35,927 nt of DNA from an uncultured Clostridia bacterium (GCA_947632505.1 CANRPN010000009.1:1-35927), one strand, 5' to 3'; shown: positions 29,414-35,927, counted from the first letter of the stretch. The notes: generated by a model not told the origin, from the sequence alone. Numbers and translations are program-made.

Positions 29414-30748
29414 ATGGACAAATTTGTAGCAGACTGCTTGCAAGAGATAGCAGTCGCCGCACGGTCAATTGAAATGTCCGTCGGCAAAGTCATTGGGTGG
29501 TCGGCAGTATCCGAGCAATGGGGAGATCCGCAGCATCATAGTTATTATGGTGAGCATCCCTCCACTGCCACTCACACAGACAACGTAGTTCAAACAATCA
29601 TTTCTTTACCCGCTACCGAAGGAAAGTCGGTAGACGACATTATTGAAGAGGTGAGAAGAATGATCATTGAACTCAAAATAAAAGGTTCCGTACGGGAACA
29701 CCGCAACGGACTGCTCAAGTTTACGAGCACACAACTAGGGTGCGTCTATGGGCGCACAAAGGAGGAGATCGAACAACAGCTACAAGAACGTATCAAGCAA
29801 CTAAAAAAGTCGCCGCCAAAAGACAATACCTCAAAGGCTAAGCCTAAGGCTCCACTTCTCTCGGAATATTATGAGACGGAATACATCCCTTACAAGAGAC
29901 GGCAGAACCTAGCTCAGGGATCCATTGATGATATAAACATATCCTTCCGCTTCATAATGGCACAGAAATTTGACAAACGGCTGAATGATTACACGCCGAA
30001 GATGATCGAGGACTTCCTCTACGCCGTTCCTCAGACAAGGAAAAGGCAGAAACTCCAAGGCGTATTCAACAACATGTTCACCCGCGCCGTCGCGCTCGGT
30101 CTGGTCAAGACAAACCCCTGTGCCCCAATAGACAAAATGCAGCACAAGCAGGAGCAAGGCAAAGCGTTCTCATTTGATGAGCAGGCAGAGTTCTTTTCCA
30201 ACCTATTCCAGAGTACAGAACTCTCACATACATTAAAGTGCTACTTCACTTTCTTGTATTTGACGGGAGCAAGACGTAACGAGGCATTGGGACTTCGGGA
30301 AGAGGACGTAGACTTCAAAAACAAAGTTTTGTCTATTCGCGGCACAAAAACGGAAGGCTCCAATCGCAAAATGCCTCTGACTCCACTCGTGGAAAAGTTG
30401 CTGCTGACGCTGACACCCAAACAAGGCTATTATTTCCCCTTTGACGAAAGCCATATGAACCACAGCTTCCGAAAGGTCTGGGATAAAAGCAAGGGACATA
30501 AGCCGCACGACTTGCGCCACACATTCGGCACTATTCAAATCTGCGTGGAAAAGGTGGACGTGAAAACTGTGTCACTTTGGATGGGACATTCGACGATAAA
30601 TACCACTGTCAACATCTACACTCACCCGGAGCAATTGGATGGCGGAACGTTCCTGCGAGGGGATATAAACAGCGATGAAAAAAATGCCATATATAAAGGC
30701 AAGTACCAAAAAACATTATTGCAAATTGAGCACTTTATAGACGGCTAA
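29414..30748 (+). CDS. int: Tyrosine site-specific recombinase (phage integrase)
   Basis: 444 residues. Residues 1-130 are an N-terminal region whose function I cannot name, 145-235 is the core-binding domain (LLSEYYETEYIPYKRRQNLA), and the catalytic domain holds Arg in TGARRNEALGL (about 285), HDLRHTFG (about 364-371) and GHSTINTTVNIYTH with the Tyr nucleophile near 401. These are the R-H-R-H-Y residues. It cuts and joins attP with the host att site; the candidate core and arm sites lie just downstream. A TATAAT at 29367-29372 could be its -10 box but lacks a good -35. AGGAGGG precedes the ATG. Confidence 0.95.
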   Translation: MDKFVADCLQEIAVAARSIEMSVGKVIGWSAVSEQWGDPQHHSYYGEHPSTATHTDNVVQTIISLPATEGKSVDDIIEEVRRMIIELKIKGSVREHRNGLLKFTSTQLGCVYGRTKEEIEQQLQERIKQLKKSPPKDNTSKAKPKAPLLSEYYETEYIPYKRRQNLAQGSIDDINISFRFIMAQKFDKRLNDYTPKMIEDFLYAVPQTRKRQKLQGVFNNMFTRAVALGLVKTNPCAPIDKMQHKQEQGKAFSFDEQAEFFSNLFQSTELSHTLKCYFTFLYLTGARRNEALGLREEDVDFKNKVLSIRGTKTEGSNRKMPLTPLVEKLLLTLTPKQGYYFPFDESHMNHSFRKVWDKSKGHKPHDLRHTFGTIQICVEKVDVKTVSLWMGHSTINTTVNIYTHPEQLDGGTFLRGDINSDEKNAIYKGKYQKTLLQIEHFIDG

Positions 30749-30783
30749 AACAGGAGCTTGTACCAAAAATTTACCAAAAAAAT
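30703..30783. repeat. Integrase arm-type sites, left arm
   Basis: GTACCAAAAA motifs at 30703-30713 (inside the int gene) and 30760-30769, plus a related TACCAAAAA at 30772-30780. The same motif recurs on the other side of the core at 31059 and 31070. This is how lambda-type integrases find arm sites around a core. Confidence 0.6.
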
Positions 30784-30876
30784 CAGCCCGAAAGCCATCG
30801 ACGCCAGATGGAATTTGCACAAAAATGCGCATTTTTTACAAAAAAATCAGCCAATTTTGTTAAAAATCAGCTGATT

Positions 30877-30932
30877 TGGTGCCGGTGGTCGGACTCGAAC
30901 CGACACGGATGATTAGTCCACAGGATTTTGAG
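30877..30932 (-). other. attP: Candidate attP core: 3' half of a tRNA-Leu gene
   Basis: Read on the minus strand this is a tRNA 3' half: the loop and stem with CAA at the anticodon position, a long variable arm, a perfect T arm (GTCGG, TTCGAGT, CCGAC), acceptor CACCGGC, discriminator A and CCA. The 5' partner is missing: upstream sequence (30933-30963) has a D-arm-like GCTC/GAGC but no anticodon-stem match, and the acceptor has mismatches. Phages that integrate in tRNA genes carry such a 3' half to restore the host gene. It sits 129 nt after int. It could also be a decayed phage tRNA. Confidence 0.7.
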
Positions 30933-31058
30933 GCTCAGTCCGCTGGAGCTAACACCCGTCACATCATACCATATCTTGTAGTAAGGCTGAATATAAACCA
31001 CAATATATTCCGCTAAAACCTACAAAATAAGAATTTTTGGAGAAAAGATTGTTTGAGT

Positions 31059-31080
31059 GTACCAAACCTGTACCAAAAAA
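31059..31080. repeat. Integrase arm-type sites, right arm
   Basis: GTACCAAAC at 31059-31067 and GTACCAAAAAA at 31070-31080, in the same orientation as the motifs at 30703-30783 on the other side of the core. Arms on both sides mark an intact attP. Confidence 0.55.
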
Positions 31081-31094
31081 CTACGTTGTCAGAG

Positions 31095-31121
31095 ATCACC
31101 TCATATTCGAGGTGATTTTTG
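31095..31121 (+). terminator. Strong intrinsic terminator after int/attP
   Basis: Perfect 8-bp stem ATCACCTC/GAGGTGAT (31095-31102 with 31109-31116) and a T-rich end on the plus strand (TTTTTGTT). It ends the rightward lysogeny transcript; an A-run on the other side may make it work for the leftward genes too, as the stop of the gene at 31122 adjoins. Confidence 0.85.
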
Positions 31122-31328
31122 TTACTTTTGAAGCCGCTCAAAGCGCCTACGCTCGCGCGAAGTAGGCGTTGCTCTGTCTAGCTCAAGAAGTCCGAGCCGT
31201 TCAACGCTCACACCCAATTGGCGGGCAAACTCGCCGAACGACAGACCATTGTCTCGACGATACTTGCGTAGTTGCAGAGCGAACTCCGAGAGTTGCACGT
31301 TTGCTGTAAAACTATCTTGTTGCGTCAT
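31122..31328 (-). CDS. Small XRE-like regulator (68 aa)
   Basis: 68 residues from ATG 31328 with GAGGACAAAG upstream. A single helix-turn-helix (ALQLRKYRRDNGLSFGEFAR; QLGVSVERLGLLE) followed by a basic tail. The start overlaps the upstream gene by 17 nt. Probably a DNA-binding regulator of unknown targets; its position beside attP does not prove a lysogeny role. Confidence 0.65.
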   Translation of the reverse strand: MTQQDSFTANVQLSEFALQLRKYRRDNGLSFGEFARQLGVSVERLGLLELDRATPTSRERRRFERLQK

Positions 31329-31578
31329 TCTTTGTCCTCGCTTCACTGTTGTTTTTCTTGAATAGTTTTACGCTCCACGAACAACCGCATGTTGGGCAGA
31401 AGGATGTCACCTTCTTGCGAGCCACTATATAGAGTATGCGTTGATCTGCCGCGTCGGTCAATTGATAGCATTCCGTTACGTCTGTTCCGCAGATTGGACA
31501 AATTCCCGCTAGATGATTGTAACCTTGCTCATCGGAAGTGTTGCGCGGGTTGACTTTAATTTTCTTCTTCAATACCAT
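31312..31578 (-). CDS. Zinc-ribbon protein (88 aa)
   Basis: 88 residues from ATG 31578 (MVLKKKIKVNPRN); the start lies inside the upstream gene, with AGGGAG about 15 nt ahead, so the start is not certain. CPICG (about 27-31) and CPTCG (about 61-65) make a two-CxxC zinc ribbon with a basic C-terminus (KLFKKNNSEARTKNDATR). Function unknown. Confidence 0.55.
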   Translation of the reverse strand: MVLKKKIKVNPRNTSDEQGYNHLAGICPICGTDVTECYQLTDAADQRILYIVARKKVTSFCPTCGCSWSVKLFKKNNSEARTKNDATR

Positions 31579-32383
31579 AATAATTATATATTTTCTCCCT
31601 AAGTTTCTTCCCAAAAGATGCACTTGCGGTTTTCACAGCCTGCTCAAAAGCTTTCACCGCCTCATATCGCCTGTTAATCAATTCTCTACGATAATATTCC
31701 TCTATATCCCAAATACACTTGAAGTCATGCCCGTCAAACCGATAAATTGCGAGGACTTCATTGTAGAAAGGGTTGAATGAAAAGGAGGGTGTATAACTCG
31801 CTCCTTCTTTGAGTTCGCAAGTTACGACCTCTACAACTTCCTTGCCCGTTTCCCCCGCGATGAAACGCACAATATCGCCCACTTGAATTTGTGGTCTTTC
31901 CGTGGACTTCTCTGCTGCGCCGTCTGTTTGCTTCGCTTCCACGCCGCTTGGCATTTTAATGTAAATCATGCCGTTTTCAAAAGTATCGGTTTCGGGTTCG
32001 CCATAAACGGGGTGGTAGTTGTTGATCATCTTGTCAACGGCATAAATGCGTTCAACATCCTCTGTCAAACACACATTCGGGTCGGCAAACGCGTAAAATT
32101 TTGTGCTCGGGACTCTGCCCTCTTCCAACTCAAAATTGCAGATGATTTTCGCCCCGCCGACGAGTTTGTATGCGGTATAAAATTTCTCCTCGTCGTCGGC
32201 ATAGGGCGCTTCGGAGAAAAGACTCCATTGTTCCCCACCGATTATCCACTTACCATAGATGACTTTTCCCATGTCCCGCGCCCGACAGCGTATACGCTGG
32301 CGATATTCATGCTTATCATCATATTCGGGGTAGACGACTTTAAGTCGCCTGATGTTCTTGTATTCAAAAGCACCGCTTTGCAT
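31556..32383 (-). CDS. Hypothetical protein with repeated phage-type domain ending
   Basis: 275 residues. Residues 1-165 look like one globular unit (MGKVIYGKWIIGGEQWSLFS), then a Gln/Thr-rich linker (about 160-170) and a second unit containing VGDIVRFIAGETGKEVVEVV and a helical end (RRYEAVKAFEQAVKTASASF). The C-terminal part recalls small clostridial phage proteins of unknown role (ending IYRFDGHDFKCIW). A fusion of two such units is plausible. GGGAG precedes the ATG. The tRNA-Thr gene is immediately upstream. Confidence 0.6.
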   Translation of the reverse strand: MQSGAFEYKNIRRLKVVYPEYDDKHEYRQRIRCRARDMGKVIYGKWIIGGEQWSLFSEAPYADDEEKFYTAYKLVGGAKIICNFELEEGRVPSTKFYAFADPNVCLTEDVERIYAVDKMINNYHPVYGEPETDTFENGMIYIKMPSGVEAKQTDGAAEKSTERPQIQVGDIVRFIAGETGKEVVEVVTCELKEGASYTPSFSFNPFYNEVLAIYRFDGHDFKCIWDIEEYYRRELINRRYEAVKAFEQAVKTASASFGKKLREKIYNYYGIEEEN

Positions 32384-32409
32384 ATTGTTTTTCTCCCTAT
32401 GTTTTTACA

Positions 32410-32484
32410 TGGAGCTACGGGCGAGAGTTGAACTCGCAACCTCCCGCTTACAAGGCGGGCACACTGCCATTGTGCTACCGAAGC
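32410..32484 (-). tRNA. tRNA-Thr (UGU)
   Basis: 75 nt including CCA (32410-32412). Acceptor GCTTCGG/CCGTAGC with one T-T mismatch, D stem GCAC/GTGT with GG in the loop, anticodon stem CCCGC/GCGGG perfect with loop CTTGTAA (anticodon TGT), T arm GCGAG/CTCGC. A good cloverleaf apart from the acceptor mismatch. It may supply a codon the host rarely uses. Confidence 0.9.
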
Positions 32485-32706
32485 ATAAGTTCGCCAAGCG
32501 GCTGTCTGAAACTGTCGTCACAGTCTCCTCGCAGCACTACGAGCCATGACATAACCCTGCGCACAGATTACCGTATCGTTGAACTTGACTTCCTCGTTCT
32601 CGCCGAGGCGATACGCCTATGTTTTTTCACCTTTACGTTTTTCATCGCCTTTTGAGGAGCTGACGCACACACACCCGCACCATAGGAAAGGTAGGTAGTG
32701 AGCCGT
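32485..32706. other. Spacer between tRNA genes, no gene supported
   Basis: 222 bases. It holds one 25-codon minus-strand reading frame with a weak ribosome site (32568-32645), which I do not support. No clear terminator or promoter was found; tRNA processing may occur in a single transcript that starts at the candidate promoter 32881-32932. Confidence 0.5.
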
Positions 32707-32781
32707 TGGCAGGGGAGAAAGGAATTGAACCTCCGAATGGCAGTTTTGGAGACTGCTGCCTTGCCGCTTGGCGACTCCCCT
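32707..32781 (-). tRNA. tRNA-Trp (CCA)
   Basis: 75 nt including CCA. Acceptor AGGGGAG/CTCCCCT is perfect, anticodon stem GCAGT/ACTGC with loop CTCCAAA (anticodon CCA), D stem GCC/GGC, T arm GGAGG/CCTTT with two G-T pairs. A1-U72 and discriminator G73 fit tryptophan. The D-arm sequence resembles that of tRNA-Gln, so it may have been derived by an anticodon change. Confidence 0.92.
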
Positions 32782-32801
32782 ATGATTTATGAAAAGCGTT
32801 C

Positions 32802-32869
32802 GGGTGTCGGACTCGACTCGACATCTAGCTGTGCTCTACCCGTGCACTCTTAAGTTAATTCAGGCACCC
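32802..32869 (-). tRNA. Decayed tRNA-like element
   Basis: About 68 nt with a 6-of-7 acceptor GGGTGCC/GACACCC and a T-arm-like GTCGA/CCGAC whose loop reads GTCGAGT instead of TTCGAGT, next to a hairpin GTGC/GCAC (loop ACGGGTAGA). There is no U33 and no clear anticodon or D arm. It is the element nearest the candidate promoter and is probably a degraded tRNA; function is unlikely. Confidence 0.4.
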
Positions 32870-32880
32870 TCATAGATATG

Positions 32881-32932
32881 ATTATATCAAATTCAAAATT
32901 CCCTCGCTGTATCGAACCGCAAAAATTTTTAT
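32881..32932 (-). promoter_or_regulatory. Candidate phage-specific (late) promoter, copy B
   Basis: Minus-strand TATAAT (32886-32881) preceded at exactly 17 nt by CAGCGA (32909-32904) and then the same 19-base upstream element (plus strand 32914-32932, GAACCGCAAAAATTTTTAT) as at 4861-4879. The element is directly upstream of the tRNA cluster, so this is probably its promoter. No TTGACA is present. Confidence 0.6.
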
Positions 32933-32937
32933 CACTT

Positions 32938-33213
32938 TCAACTTATTTTCACGTTGTACTTCTCGCAAAGGGCATGGAACCAGTCATAATTTTTCATCAA
33001 GATATGGTATGACGGAATACTGCCCACCGTTGACAAAATATCGGTAGCAGCGTGCTGTTCGCCTTGCTGCCGAGTGATGAACTCTCTGTATGATACATAC
33101 TCACGGATACTCTGCTCAAACGACGCAGGAGTTATTGCCCCGTCGATGAAGCGCTGAATAATGTTGCCAAGATCCTGCGGCGCCGTGCTCACGTCCTTTC
33201 TATTATCGCTCAT
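32938..33213 (-). CDS. Hypothetical protein (91 aa)
   Basis: 91 residues from ATG 33213 with GAGGAGG upstream, overlapping the preceding gene. Helical N-terminal half (QDLGNIIQRFIDGAITPASF; REYVSYREFITRQQ) and a more compact end (YDWFHALCEKYNV). No recognised family. Its stop is 6 nt before the candidate promoter element of the tRNAs. Confidence 0.6.
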   Translation of the reverse strand: MSDNRKDVSTAPQDLGNIIQRFIDGAITPASFEQSIREYVSYREFITRQQGEQHAATDILSTVGSIPSYHILMKNYDWFHALCEKYNVKIS

Positions 33214-33484
33214 AAAATTCCTCCTCAATTTTGTCGAGCTGGGAATTTATCCATGATTCGCATTCTGCCAGCGCCTGATAATACCCGTCTTTTGTGTTGG
33301 GGAATGCACAAAATTTATCATGATCATCCCAAAAACTTCTTTTTGTGAGTCTGAACCCGCCCATGCGAAAATCACGGTTCGGGACAAAGCAAAGTAAACA
33401 TAGCTTGTTTTCAAGCATGATCTTGCTGCTGCCGTGTTTTAATAGCGTCCTATATGATGGATACTTTCTTGCTTTACGTGTCAT
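33203..33484 (-). CDS. Hypothetical protein (93 aa)
   Basis: 93 residues. Basic N-terminus (MTRKARKYPSYRTLLKHGSS), then CLLCFVPNRDFRMGGFRLTK and WDDHDKFCAF, and a helical acidic C-terminus (ALAECESWINSQLDKIEEEF). The two Cys pairs could bind metal. AGGAGGTCGC before the ATG is strong. It overlaps the downstream gene by 11 nt. Function unknown. Confidence 0.6.
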   Translation of the reverse strand: MTRKARKYPSYRTLLKHGSSKIMLENKLCLLCFVPNRDFRMGGFRLTKRSFWDDHDKFCAFPNTKDGYYQALAECESWINSQLDKIEEEFYER

Positions 33485-33562
33485 TGCGACCTCCTCTTAT
33501 GCGGCATGTAGTTGCTGCTATCGCGGTGATTGAGCGATTGCCACCCGCACCATATCTGATGA

Positions 33563-33715
33563 CTACTTGCCATCGACCCGACCGTCGTCTGCTCTACTTG
33601 TCGTTTGGCATTCTTGCTCATGCTTCATACCGTCCACGATGTTCATAACCTTACCGACCCCAATCTTTTCGCCGCACAGTTCACATTGCTGGCGGTGCGC
33701 ACATTGATTTTTCAT
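33563..33715 (-). CDS. Tiny Cys-rich protein (50 aa)
   Basis: 50 residues: MKNQCAHRQQCELCGEKIGV with C-(x5)-C-(x2)-C spacing, then GKVMNIVDGMKHEQECQ and a polar end. The Cys/His pattern is that of a small zinc-binding phage protein. The ribosome site is weak (GGCGGCAAT), so the call is tentative. It sits between 33484 and 33734. Confidence 0.5.
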   Translation of the reverse strand: MKNQCAHRQQCELCGEKIGVGKVMNIVDGMKHEQECQTTSRADDGRVDGK

Positions 33716-33733
33716 ATTGCCGCCGTGCCCATC

Positions 33734-33958
33734 TTATTTCAACGCTTGCTGTTGATAGAGTAGCTCTTCCGCGTTCAGCTCTTTATGCCGTACCATGTAT
33801 CTCTCGATTTTATTCTCATGATAATTTTGGATCTCGTTGTATGATCGCACATAGACGTCATAGTTGTTTGTGCCACTCTGCTCGTCGCGCCAACACTTGA
33901 CCACCACGCCGATCAAGAACTCTTCAACGACCACAATATCGCCAAAACAGAACTTCAT
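33734..33958 (-). CDS. Small conserved phage protein (74 aa)
   Basis: 74 residues. N-terminal KFCFGDIVVVEEFLIGVVVK is a small beta barrel-like start, then YDVYVRSYNEIQNYHENKIE and RYMVRHKELNAEELLYQQ. I recognise this pattern from many clostridial phages, but its function is unknown to me. GAGGTGGAG precedes the ATG. Confidence 0.65.
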   Translation of the reverse strand: MKFCFGDIVVVEEFLIGVVVKCWRDEQSGTNNYDVYVRSYNEIQNYHENKIERYMVRHKELNAEELLYQQQALK

Positions 33959-34029
33959 TTCTCCACCTCTTAACTCCTATTTTTGCAAATTTTCTACAAA
34001 TTTGCCATTTATATTCCCGATTTTACCGC

Positions 34030-34593
34030 TTATTCTTGCTTATCTTGCTGCTCTACCTGTTGCAAGTAGAATGTCTCCCAGTACTTTGTGCATACCGCTA
34101 TCGGCTTGTCCGAGCTTGTACACTCATCGTGTATCGGCGGACAACTCCAATGCGCTTGCCTATTGCACGCCAAGTTGAATACCTTCTGATATTTTTCAAG
34201 TTCAGTCATTCTTGATTCCCTGCCGTATTGCTTTGTGTTCATGTCATTGCCCCATTGTTCGGCGGCGGTGACCGATTCGGGAGTTTCGGGAGCGGACATT
34301 TTTGCCCTCTTTATGAGGGCGCTGTACCAACAGTCGCTGTAGTCTTGCTTGCAGTTTACGAGCGCACTGTCGCATGAATCATCAAAATACCACTGCGGGC
34401 AAAAACTGCTTCTCTTGGCAATGATTTTACACGCCTCGCGCAGAGCCTCGCGCAATGCCTGTATCTCGCCTATCGCCTCTTTGATAACGCCGTAGGGTTC
34501 AGGCGCGCAGTCCACCCTGTCCACGAGCCCCCAATTCGCTTTCAGCCCCACAGCCGTCAGCTTGTCAATTATATCATCAGCCCTGTTTGTCAT
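34030..34593 (-). CDS. Hypothetical protein (187 aa), probably two units
   Basis: 187 residues from ATG 34593 with AAAGGAGAGACGG upstream. The first half is helical (IKEAIGEIQALREALREACK) with a Cys-rich middle (about 68-90, CDSALVNCKQDYSDCWYS), then a polar stretch and a second Cys-containing unit (FNLACNRQAHWSCPPIHDEC; ending in CTKYWETFYLQQVEQQDKQE). Several Cys/His may bind zinc. No known domain. It overlaps the neighbour at 34577. Confidence 0.55.
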   Translation of the reverse strand: MTNRADDIIDKLTAVGLKANWGLVDRVDCAPEPYGVIKEAIGEIQALREALREACKIIAKRSSFCPQWYFDDSCDSALVNCKQDYSDCWYSALIKRAKMSAPETPESVTAAEQWGNDMNTKQYGRESRMTELEKYQKVFNLACNRQAHWSCPPIHDECTSSDKPIAVCTKYWETFYLQQVEQQDKQE

Positions 34594-34750
34594 CGACCGT
34601 CTCTCCTTTTGCGAGCCGCTGCTCAACCTCTTTCGCCATTATAGTAGCCGCTCTCGCAAGCCCGATCACTTCTGCCAGCCCGCGCACCATGTTCATCACA
34701 GTCGCGTTCTCGTAATGCGTATAATACTGCTCCTCGCCCGCATAGTCCAT
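34577..34750 (-). CDS. Small hypothetical protein (57 aa)
   Basis: 57 residues, MDYAGEEQYYTHYENATVMN, then MVRGLAEVIGLARAATIMAK and EVEQRLAKGETVDDKQG. Entirely helical with an amphipathic middle. AAGAG is 3 nt before the ATG; the stop of the upstream gene overlaps it at TAATG, and its own end overlaps the next gene. No family recognised. Confidence 0.6.
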   Translation of the reverse strand: MDYAGEEQYYTHYENATVMNMVRGLAEVIGLARAATIMAKEVEQRLAKGETVDDKQG

Positions 34751-35031
34751 TATCTCTTCCCCCGCTTATTGCGCTTATTTTCCAATCGCAGTAGTTTTGC
34801 TTTGCGACTTGCATAACTATAACTTGCTACACGCCACGTACACTCACAATTTGTACAGACATAAGTCAGGTAAGTCCGGGACGCAAAACGTGAGTCATAA
34901 CACCCGCTAGCTTCCCTCCTCCCACATTCGGGGCATGTTCTCGCCTCGCGATAATACTCGGCTTGCGCTTCACGTTCTGCCTTAACCTCAGCAGATGATC
35001 GTATAATTTCCTTTCTCGGTTCCACGGTCAT
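34750..35031 (-). CDS. Zinc-ribbon protein (93 aa)
   Basis: 93 residues. A charged helical N-terminus (EIIRSSAEVKAEREAQAEYY), then CPECGRREASGC (about 33-44) and CTNCEC (about 59-64) make a zinc ribbon, and the C-terminus is basic (SRKAKLLRLENKRNKRGKR). Likely nucleic-acid binding, unproven. GGAGGGACAG precedes the ATG, and the candidate promoter 35062-35090 points at it, so it is the first gene of this leftward group. Confidence 0.6.
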   Translation of the reverse strand: MTVEPRKEIIRSSAEVKAEREAQAEYYREARTCPECGRREASGCYDSRFASRTYLTYVCTNCECTWRVASYSYASRKAKLLRLENKRNKRGKR

Positions 35032-35061
35032 TTTCTGTCCCTCCGCTTATTACTCCCCTCA

Positions 35062-35090
35062 ATTATACCACCTCGTTTCCCCCTTCGCTT
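35062..35090 (-). promoter_or_regulatory. Possible leftward promoter
   Basis: Minus-strand TATAAT (35067-35062) with AAGCGA (35090-35085) exactly 17 nt upstream, a spacing and -35-like hexamer close to CAGCRA in the two candidate phage promoters. The 19-base upstream element is absent, so the relation is weak. Confidence 0.4.
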
Positions 35091-35120
35091 TGGGGAAACG
35101 CAATTATTTTTTGTTTTTTA
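35074..35120 (+). terminator. Hairpin plus T-rich run
   Basis: CGTTTCCCC (35074-35082) pairs perfectly with GGGGAAACG (35092-35100), followed on the plus strand by ATTATTTTTTGTTTTTT. It looks like a rightward intrinsic terminator, but the hairpin also overlaps the possible leftward promoter, so either role is possible. Confidence 0.5.
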
Positions 35121-35731
35121 GTCCCCTCAACACCACACTCCGTATCTTTACTCACTTCCCCCTTTTGCGAACTATGCCACCTTGTGATGGGTAATGGGCT
35201 TTGCCTCTTTATTTCGGCGTTGTCCCATCCAAAAAGTACCCCCGGGCGCGCTCGGCGAGCGCGATCAGCTGTAAAGGCGTTTACTTAATAACATATTAAG
35301 ACAATATCTTTGACCACCTGCGGACGGTCGGCGCGGGCTTCCGTGGCCGCTGCGCTCACTGGGGGCAAGCTCTCCCACCGGCGCCGGCGGTGCCGTACTC
35401 TGTACAGCTGCGCTATATATAATATATATAATATGAACACACCGCGCATTAAATGCACTATACTAACTAACATAAGTATATAAGCTAAGATTAAATAAGC
35501 ACTAAATAAGCAAAGTAATAATACATGCTATCAAGTATATATACTATTGTATAATACAAGCGAGAATACTAGATATATAAATAATGACGTAAAACACAAG
35601 CCGGGATATAAAAAACTAGAATATAAAATAAAAGGGTAAGCCGGGACGTCAAAAATTAAAAAATAGACGTAAAAGAAAAAAGATATAAGAATATATAAAA
35701 AAGAAAAGCGGGGGCGGCGGGCTTCCGTGGC
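35121..35731. other. Noncoding, compositionally patchy region
   Basis: About 610 bases with no supportable gene. It alternates GC-rich palindromes (CGCGCTC/GAGCGCG at 35247-35263; CCGGCGCCGG near 35381) with an AT-rich stretch (about 35400-35700) containing TATATA runs and several copies of AAGCCGGGA-like words. GCGGGCTTCCGTGGC occurs at 35334-35348 and a close copy at about 35717-35731. Nothing matches a known element that I can name. Confidence 0.5.
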
Positions 35732-35808
35732 TCGGCGCGTGGTTTTGGGCGGCGCGGGTCTGAGTGTCGGAAGGACGGCCGCGCCGCGTGCGAGCTTGGA
35801 GTGTCAGC
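35732..35808. repeat. 77-bp direct repeat, copy 1
   Basis: Identical, base for base, to 35851-35927; starts 119 bases apart. It is very GC-rich compared with the rest of the phage. Read on the minus strand, the sequence crossing copy 2 gives a frame ending PIPQPVQPANPDDPNG and a stop near 35806, which could be the 3' end of a gene beyond the window; I do not annotate it. Confidence 0.9.
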
Positions 35809-35850
35809 CGTTCGGGTCGTCGGGGTTCGCGGGCTGGACGGGCTGCGGGA

Positions 35851-35927
35851 TCGGCGCGTGGTTTTGGGCGGCGCGGGTCTGAGTGTCGGAAGGACGGCCG
35901 CGCCGCGTGCGAGCTTGGAGTGTCAGC
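35851..35927. repeat. 77-bp direct repeat, copy 2 (reaches the window end)
   Basis: Second perfect copy. Because the window stops inside or at its end, more copies may follow. A tandem array with a 119-bp period and an assembly artefact are both possible. Confidence 0.85.

Noticed and set aside
30877-30963. A complete phage-encoded tRNA-Leu
   Set aside because: The 5' strand of the anticodon stem is missing and the acceptor has mismatches; an attP core explains the perfect 3' half better.
30877-31121. Prophage-host junction at the tRNA
   Set aside because: Arm motifs occur on both sides of the core, and phage-type small genes continue to the right.
32568-32645. 25-codon very basic peptide (MKNVKVKKHRRIASARTRKS and five more residues)
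   Set aside because: The site AAAAGGCG is too close to the ATG and the frame lies between tRNAs; not enough to call a gene.
1-35927. CRISPR array or diversity-generating retroelement
   Set aside because: No regularly spaced repeats with unique spacers and no reverse transcriptase were seen. The only tandem repeats are at 21809-21848 and the right edge.

Overview
The window is most of a temperate, tailed double-stranded DNA phage of a Firmicutes host, probably a gut Clostridium-like (class Clostridia) bacterium. This rests on the strong AGGAGG-type ribosome binding sites, the chains of ATGA stop/start overlaps, the DnaD-like initiator and the many small cysteine-rich proteins typical of clostridial phages; the host is inference. 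Almost every gene lies on the minus strand. The window probably shows the non-integrated form: the candidate attachment core (30877-30932, the 3' half of a tRNA-Leu gene) has putative integrase arm sites (GTACCAAA) on both sides, as expected of an intact attP rather than attL or attR.

Layout. 1-4879, minus: head genes (partial structural protein, protease/scaffold fusion, a possible ferritin-like protein, portal) with a tRNA-like element inside the operon and a candidate phage-specific promoter at 4828-4879. 4918-10565, minus: small unknown proteins, large terminase, a homing HNH nuclease and a probable small terminase. 10575-19373, minus: a large DNA-modification island with MT-A70, a PAPS-reductase-like SGGKDS enzyme, a DNA methylase broken at an 11-base G tract, an N4/N6 methylase, a C5 methylase with about six internal repeats, and a truncated N6 methylase, mixed with OB-fold/SSB-like and small proteins. 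19389-26656, minus: early replication and recombination genes (SSB, ERCC4-like nuclease, DnaD-like initiator with iteron-like repeats, RecT, DUF1351-like protein, YqaJ exonuclease) ending at a small Cro-like regulator.

26657-31121 is the lysogeny region. It holds a roughly 540-nt plus-strand locus without a convincing gene but with its own promoter, a 23-bp long-range closing helix, many local hairpins, a candidate pseudoknot and an intrinsic terminator; it is best read as a large structured noncoding RNA. A perfect consensus promoter faces it head on and would make an early leader fully antisense to it. Then come a membrane protein, a divergent small gene, the CI-like repressor, a lipoprotein, the tyrosine integrase, attP and a terminator. 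31122-35031, minus: small unknown proteins and a tRNA cluster (Thr, Trp and one decayed element). 35032-35927 is mostly noncoding, strongly skewed in composition, and ends in a 77-bp perfect direct repeat with a 119-bp period.

How it may work together: the repressor probably shuts two leftward promoters that carry the same TAGGAC/GTCCTA dyad. Induction would transcribe the early operon leftward, antisense to the noncoding RNA. Later, the phage-specific promoters may serve the head genes and the tRNAs, while the methylases protect the phage genome from host restriction.
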